From Desulfofustis sp. (lineage in GTDB: Bacteria; Desulfobacterota; Desulfobulbia; Desulfobulbales; Desulfocapsaceae): DNA of 17,277 nucleotides. The position numbers and the translations under genes were made by a program. Every line of letters begins with the position of its first letter. Position 1 is the first letter of the stretch. Under the pieces are notes generated by a model. It ran no database searches, was not told the DNA's origin, and saw nothing but the letters and a program-made list of their open reading frames with translations. Location: positions 1-17,277 of the forward strand of contig JAQYVS010000351.1 in NCBI GenBank assembly GCA_030145365.1. Reading direction: 5' to 3'. This document shows positions 13,780 through 17,277 of this stretch, piece by piece.

Positions 13780-15543
13780 TCAATCGGGAGTAATCTGGAA
13801 ACGACGCATTCTGCGGTATAAGGTTGATCGATCAATGGAGAGCAGTTTGGCTGCTTTTGATTTATTACCGTCAGCACGTTCCAGGGCGTTGACTAAGGCT
13901 TGTTTAGCGTCGGGTTCTTCAACCTTCATAACATCTTCAGGCTGCTTACCCGGCTCTCTTATGTCATCGCTGGGGGATGATAATCCTTTATAAGCCAGAT
14001 CATCAGGCAGGTGTTCCACTAATAAATTCTGACCATCGCAGAGCACACAGCCTCTTTCCATCACATGTCGCAACTCTCTGACATTACCCGGCCAGGAATA
14101 GTTCAGCAGGACTTCCATGGCGCGATCCGATACACTATGAATCCGCCGCCCGTGTTTTTCGCAGAAAAAGATAAGAAAATGGTTAATCAAAAGAGGTATA
14201 CACTGGGGGCGATCCCGTAACGGTGGCAAATAGACTTCAACAACTTTCAGTCGATAATACAGATCCTCACGGAACAATCCCTGACGCACCTTTTCTTTTA
14301 AATCCACATTGGTTGCAGCAATTACCCGAACATCAACTTTTACCGGATTGTCGCTGCCAACGGGAGTAAAGGTCATTTCCTGCAAAAATCGCAGGAGCCG
14401 CAGCTGCATTCTAGGTGTAATATCACCAATCTCATCAAGAAAGAGAGTGCTTTTATCCGCCTGCAGGAGCCTGCCGGGACGATCACGATCAGCGCCGGTA
14501 AATGCACCTTTGCGATGACCAAACAATTCGCTCTCCAGCAGATCTTCTGCCAAGGCCGCACAATCCACCTTTATCAGGGCCATCGAGCTGCGGAAACTCT
14601 CGCTGTGAAGTGCCTCGGCAGCAAGCTCCTTTCCTGTACCAGATTCTCCGGTAATCAATACGGATGTGTCAACCTGGCCAACGTTTTCAATCATCCGGAA
14701 AACTCCCTGCATCACCTCACTGGCACCAATAAAACCATGGAACTGATCACGGTTGTCAAGCAGATCCTTGTCCTGGTTTACGGTGATATCCCGGGCCACA
14801 AGAACTGCGCCTTTAACGGCCTCATCACCGGTTTCCAGAGGAGCCCCGTTTAAAAGAAGCATCTTTACCGTACCATCGGGCTTAACACATTCCACCAGAT
14901 GTTCACGAATAACCTGACCGGTTTCGATGACTTGTCGAGCGTCTTTAAGACACGCGGCTCCCATTTCACCGGGAATTTTTTCTACCTTATCGGTAACCTC
15001 AACCCGAAACTCATCCAGCCAGCGCTGGGCCGATTGATTTAATCGTAGAATATTCAGATCGTTATCAACAGCAATTATAGCATCTTTGACTGAGCTGAAG
15101 ATAGCCTCGAGGTAATATTGGTATGTTTCATTTTTCCTGATCAGTTCCTGTTTTTCCAGCTCAAGTTCGCGATATTTCAGGGCCTGATGAACAAGCTTAA
15201 GCAGCTTTTCCTTGTTAACCGGCTTGGAAATATAATCAAAGGCCCCGTATCGGACGGCTTCAGAGGCTGAATCGAGATTTGGGAATCCGGTGATCATGAC
15301 AACCGGACAATTGATTCCGGTTTCTCTTATGTGACGCAGCAAATCGGTGCCTTTATCGCCTTCCAGAACGATATCACTGATGATCAGATCAAACGTCAAT
15401 GTTTGTATGAGTTCAAGAGCCTGCTTCAGGGTTGCTGCAGTATGAATGTTTTTATAACCTTCACGGTGTAAAAACATCTCAAAAGTCAGCCGCAGGCTTT
15501 CTTCATCATCAACAATCAGGATATTTCTGTCATACATAACCAT
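13780..15543 (-). CDS. Sigma54-dependent response regulator (REC-PAS-AAA+-Fis)
   Basis: NtrC-family transcription activator that remodels sigma54 polymerase by ATP hydrolysis. Counting from the GTG at 15546, the order is: a receiver domain (about 5-120; acidic pair D13/D14, phosphoacceptor D58 in ISDIVLEG, T86, K108), a PAS-like domain (about 145-255), and an AAA+ domain (about 270-500) with Walker A GESGTGKE (300-307), the sigma54-contacting loop GAFTGA (347-352) and Walker B FLDEIGD. A C-terminal Fis-type helix-turn-helix follows (about 547-584, ADGNKSKAAKLLSIDRSTLYRRMRRF in part). All key residues are intact. The frame opens at GTG 15546, but ATG at 15543 (used here) or ATG at 15537 fits better behind AGGAAGGG. 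It overlaps the kinase stop, so the two form a coupled pair. A PAS domain inside an NtrC-type protein allows a second input besides phosphorylation. Confidence 0.95.
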   Translation of the reverse strand: MVMYDRNILIVDDEESLRLTFEMFLHREGYKNIHTAATLKQALELIQTLTFDLIISDIVLEGDKGTDLLRHIRETGINCPVVMITGFPNLDSASEAVRYGAFDYISKPVNKEKLLKLVHQALKYRELELEKQELIRKNETYQYYLEAIFSSVKDAIIAVDNDLNILRLNQSAQRWLDEFRVEVTDKVEKIPGEMGAACLKDARQVIETGQVIREHLVECVKPDGTVKMLLLNGAPLETGDEAVKGAVLVARDITVNQDKDLLDNRDQFHGFIGASEVMQGVFRMIENVGQVDTSVLITGESGTGKELAAEALHSESFRSSMALIKVDCAALAEDLLESELFGHRKGAFTGADRDRPGRLLQADKSTLFLDEIGDITPRMQLRLLRFLQEMTFTPVGSDNPVKVDVRVIAATNVDLKEKVRQGLFREDLYYRLKVVEVYLPPLRDRPQCIPLLINHFLIFFCEKHGRRIHSVSDRAMEVLLNYSWPGNVRELRHVMERGCVLCDGQNLLVEHLPDDLAYKGLSSPSDDIREPGKQPEDVMKVEEPDAKQALVNALERADGNKSKAAKLLSIDRSTLYRRMRRFQITPD

Positions 15544-16664
15544 CACCCTTCCTGACTATTTGCGGCCGGTATATCAAAAACAATATCGGTATATTTATGG
15601 AGAACCGAATCGACGCTGAGAGTCCCCCCGTGATTCTGAATTATACCGAAACTGATACTCATCCCGAGACCGGTTCCCTGCCCTTTGGGTTTACTGGTAA
15701 AAAAAGGTTCAAACAGTTTATCGAGAATTCCCTGAGGTATACCGGTACCAAGGTCCCTGATTGTGGTTCGAACCTTTTTACTGCTTTCCTCTGTTATCGT
15801 ATCACAGCTGATAATAATTTTTTTATCCGGTGATAATTCTTTATAGCGCTCATTCAACGCGTATCTGCTGTTGTTAATTGCGTTAAAAACCACCTGCTGT
15901 AGTTGCATGAAATTACCGACGACCAGACAGGAGTCTGGAGCGAAATTCATTTCTAATGATATGCCTTCTTTCTTCAGTTGATGATCCACAAGTGAATAAC
16001 ATTCCGTCACCACTTCTCGAACATCCACAAGACTCAGTTCATTTTCGTTCTCTCGGGCAAAAGAAAGGAGACTGTCGATAATCGTTGCCACCCGCTCACC
16101 TTCGTTTACGATTCTTTGAAGCAGTTCGGCATGCAGCGTCTCTTTGTCAACATCATCGAGTATCAGTTGAGCAAAATTAATAATTCCGTTAATCGGATTA
16201 TTGACTTCATGGGCAACACCAGCTGCAAGTTCTCCAATCGCCGCAAGTTGAGCAGTTCGTATCGATTCTACCTTAAGTGATTCTTCCCGGGTAAGCCGCC
16301 GCGCCTGCAGCATAATTGAACGAACATTTTCTTTTGCATCGATCAGGGGGGTAATGGTCAAATGATATTCTCCACCCAGCCCTGGCAGCCGGGTATCTTC
16401 ACTTTTCCCCCGGCAGGTAAGTAAAAATTCTTCAAGCGGACATTTGATATGGGGCCAACGCCCGCCATGTATTATTTGACAGACACCGCGGCCGATAATG
16501 TCATCACGTGTTTTTTCTGCAGCCTGCAGGGTGGCACGATTAACATCGATGATAACACCCTGCGGTGTGGTGATAAGTACCGGATCCTGAATAGAGTGAA
16601 ACAATTCAATTCCGGCAACTGCATGAACCGAATGATCGCTGCCCTGGATGTCATTATTCGTCAT
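15543..16664 (-). CDS. Soluble NtrB-type PAS histidine kinase
   Basis: Partner kinase of the overlapping sigma54 regulator. With the start at ATG 16664 it has 373 residues: a PAS domain (about 20-125) with C62, H66, H72 and C75, a DHp helix with the H-box GVAHEVNNPINGIINFAQL (phosphoacceptor H152), and a catalytic domain with an N-box around N264, G1 DLGTGI (304-309), F-box FEPFFTSK and G2 GQGTGLGM. There is no TM segment, so it reads a cytoplasmic signal. The open frame extends to 16823, but that extension is unlike a protein domain and overlaps both a sigma70 promoter for this gene (16718-16747) and the divergent gene's -35, so the shorter start is preferred. AAGGA lies about 11 nt before the ATG. 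Confidence 0.93.
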   Translation of the reverse strand: MTNNDIQGSDHSVHAVAGIELFHSIQDPVLITTPQGVIIDVNRATLQAAEKTRDDIIGRGVCQIIHGGRWPHIKCPLEEFLLTCRGKSEDTRLPGLGGEYHLTITPLIDAKENVRSIMLQARRLTREESLKVESIRTAQLAAIGELAAGVAHEVNNPINGIINFAQLILDDVDKETLHAELLQRIVNEGERVATIIDSLLSFARENENELSLVDVREVVTECYSLVDHQLKKEGISLEMNFAPDSCLVVGNFMQLQQVVFNAINNSRYALNERYKELSPDKKIIISCDTITEESSKKVRTTIRDLGTGIPQGILDKLFEPFFTSKPKGQGTGLGMSISFGIIQNHGGTLSVDSVLHKYTDIVFDIPAANSQEG

Positions 16665-16717
16665 ATCAGCTGCAGTCCTTCCATGTAATCCTTTTACCGA
16701 CAAAGTAGCACAACAGT

Positions 16718-16747
16718 ATCCTATTCTAAACCTCATCCATGGGTCAA
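16718..16747 (-). promoter_or_regulatory. Candidate sigma70 promoter of the kinase/regulator operon
   Basis: On the minus strand TTGACC (16742-16747), an 18-bp spacer and TAGGAT (16718-16723). The predicted start is near 16711, about 47 nt before the preferred kinase ATG at 16664. It would make the longer reading of the kinase frame untranslated from this message. Confidence 0.5.
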
Positions 16748-16817
16748 TGTCCAGAAATATCCACATGCTTGATGACACACCCGTTGTATCTCCAGAAAAA
16801 ATTGGCGCCAGTCCATA

Positions 16818-16846
16818 TTGCACAGTTTTTTATTTAAGCTTATAGT
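16818..16846 (+). promoter_or_regulatory. Sigma70 promoter of the divergent PAS gene
   Basis: TTGCAC (16818-16823), a 17-bp spacer and TATAGT (16841-16846), a near-consensus arrangement. The predicted start is around 16853, giving a leader of about 52 nt to the ATG at 16905. Confidence 0.65.
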
Positions 16847-16904
16847 GAAATATAAAGAGAACGATAACCACCCTAATAACAAGTGGGACGTCTAGATACG
16901 ATCT

Positions 16905-17277
16905 ATGGAAGCAAACAGAAGACAGCGTATAAAAGGCCCGGACATTGGTTATGTCACTATTGACGCGGGCTGTATGGTAAGTTCCTGCAACACCCAGGCA
17001 GCAATGATATTGGGTACCGACCGGGATAATCTACTCGACACTAATATTCTCGAGATCCTTGCCAAAGATCAACGATTTGAACCGCTTTATAAACGGCTGT
17101 CCGATCCTGTCGCGACTCAAAAAAACGAACAATTCAATCTTACCGATTTCCATCAAGGAAGCAAAGACGCTCTGACAGTACGTGTTGTCAGTTTTCTCGG
17201 CCCCGAGAAGGAGTATCAGGGAGCCTATATCGGTCTTATTGACAGTTCAGAAGCCGTCACCGCTCGATCCCTTGCCC
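16905..17277 (+). CDS. PAS-domain signalling protein, N-terminal part (runs off the right edge)
   Basis: An open frame from ATG 16905 to the window end, 124 codons with no stop. The first about 120 residues read as a PAS fold: DIGYVTIDAGCMVSSCNTQA, then the helix AAMILGTDRDNLLDTNILEI and later strands with LTVRVVSFLGP and QGAYIGLIDSSEAV, the usual end of a PAS followed by a linker. It is most likely the start of a sensor histidine kinase or another PAS signalling protein; the output domain is outside the window. It is transcribed divergently from the kinase/regulator pair, with a good sigma70 promoter. An in-frame TAG at 16893-16895 shows that ATG 16905 is the earliest ATG. The ribosome binding site is weak. 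Confidence 0.72.
   Translation, partial: MEANRRQRIKGPDIGYVTIDAGCMVSSCNTQAAMILGTDRDNLLDTNILEILAKDQRFEPLYKRLSDPVATQKNEQFNLTDFHQGSKDALTVRVVSFLGPEKEYQGAYIGLIDSSEAVTARSLA

Noticed and set aside
16803..16822. TGGCGC...TTGCA upstream of the divergent PAS gene, resembling a sigma54 promoter
   Set aside because: GG and GC are 14 bases apart, not the required 10. The same bases form the -35 of a good sigma70 promoter.
16665..16823. N-terminal extension of the soluble kinase to an ATG at 16823
   Set aside because: The 53 extra residues do not resemble a domain or signal peptide, and they cover a promoter region; ATG 16664 directly precedes the PAS domain.

Overview
The window looks like a chromosomal segment of a free-living Gram-negative bacterium, most likely a Desulfobacterota (deltaproteobacterial, Desulfobulbales-like) species. 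The grounds are moderate GC, an RNase Y gene next to tyrS, a zapB-like/zapA/6S RNA cluster, a sigma54 regulator and PAS kinases with Cys-containing PAS domains. The taxonomic call is inference. I see no insertion sequence, phage gene, tRNA, rRNA or CRISPR array.

Region 1 (1-4278, minus strand) is housekeeping. In transcription order it holds a Nudix hydrolase, a ZapB-like coiled-coil protein, ZapA, a 6S RNA (ssrS, about 2610-2800) with its own rho-independent terminator, RNase Y, and the N-terminal 183 codons of tyrosyl-tRNA synthetase, which runs off the left edge.

Region 2 (4466-8312, plus strand) encodes an MltD-type lytic transglycosylase with three LysM repeats, a short MoaE-like protein and a YihY/BrkB-family membrane protein.

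Region 3 (8316-16664, minus strand) is a signalling and membrane-quality-control block. In transcription order it has a soluble NtrB-type PAS histidine kinase and a REC-PAS-AAA+-Fis sigma54 activator that overlap at stop/start. Next comes a 300-bp intergenic region, then two tandem ~70-residue paralogous small membrane proteins closed by a strong terminator. After that come an FtsH-type AAA+ zinc protease (probably a paralog), a two-TM protein whose kinase-like tail has lost its phosphoacceptor His and ATPase domain, and a complete membrane PAS histidine kinase. A divergent PAS protein starts at 16905 and leaves the window on the right.

The most striking find is the region between the sigma54 activator and the small-protein pair. 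It carries a textbook sigma54 -24/-12 promoter (13535-13550), an exact IHF consensus match beside AT-rich tandem repeats, and a cluster of ACTGTTGC/GCAACAGT elements around a perfect 16-bp palindrome about 176 bp upstream of the predicted start. This predicts that the adjacent kinase/regulator pair drives the two small membrane proteins, and suggests a working link to the neighbouring FtsH. The function of the small proteins is unknown to me.
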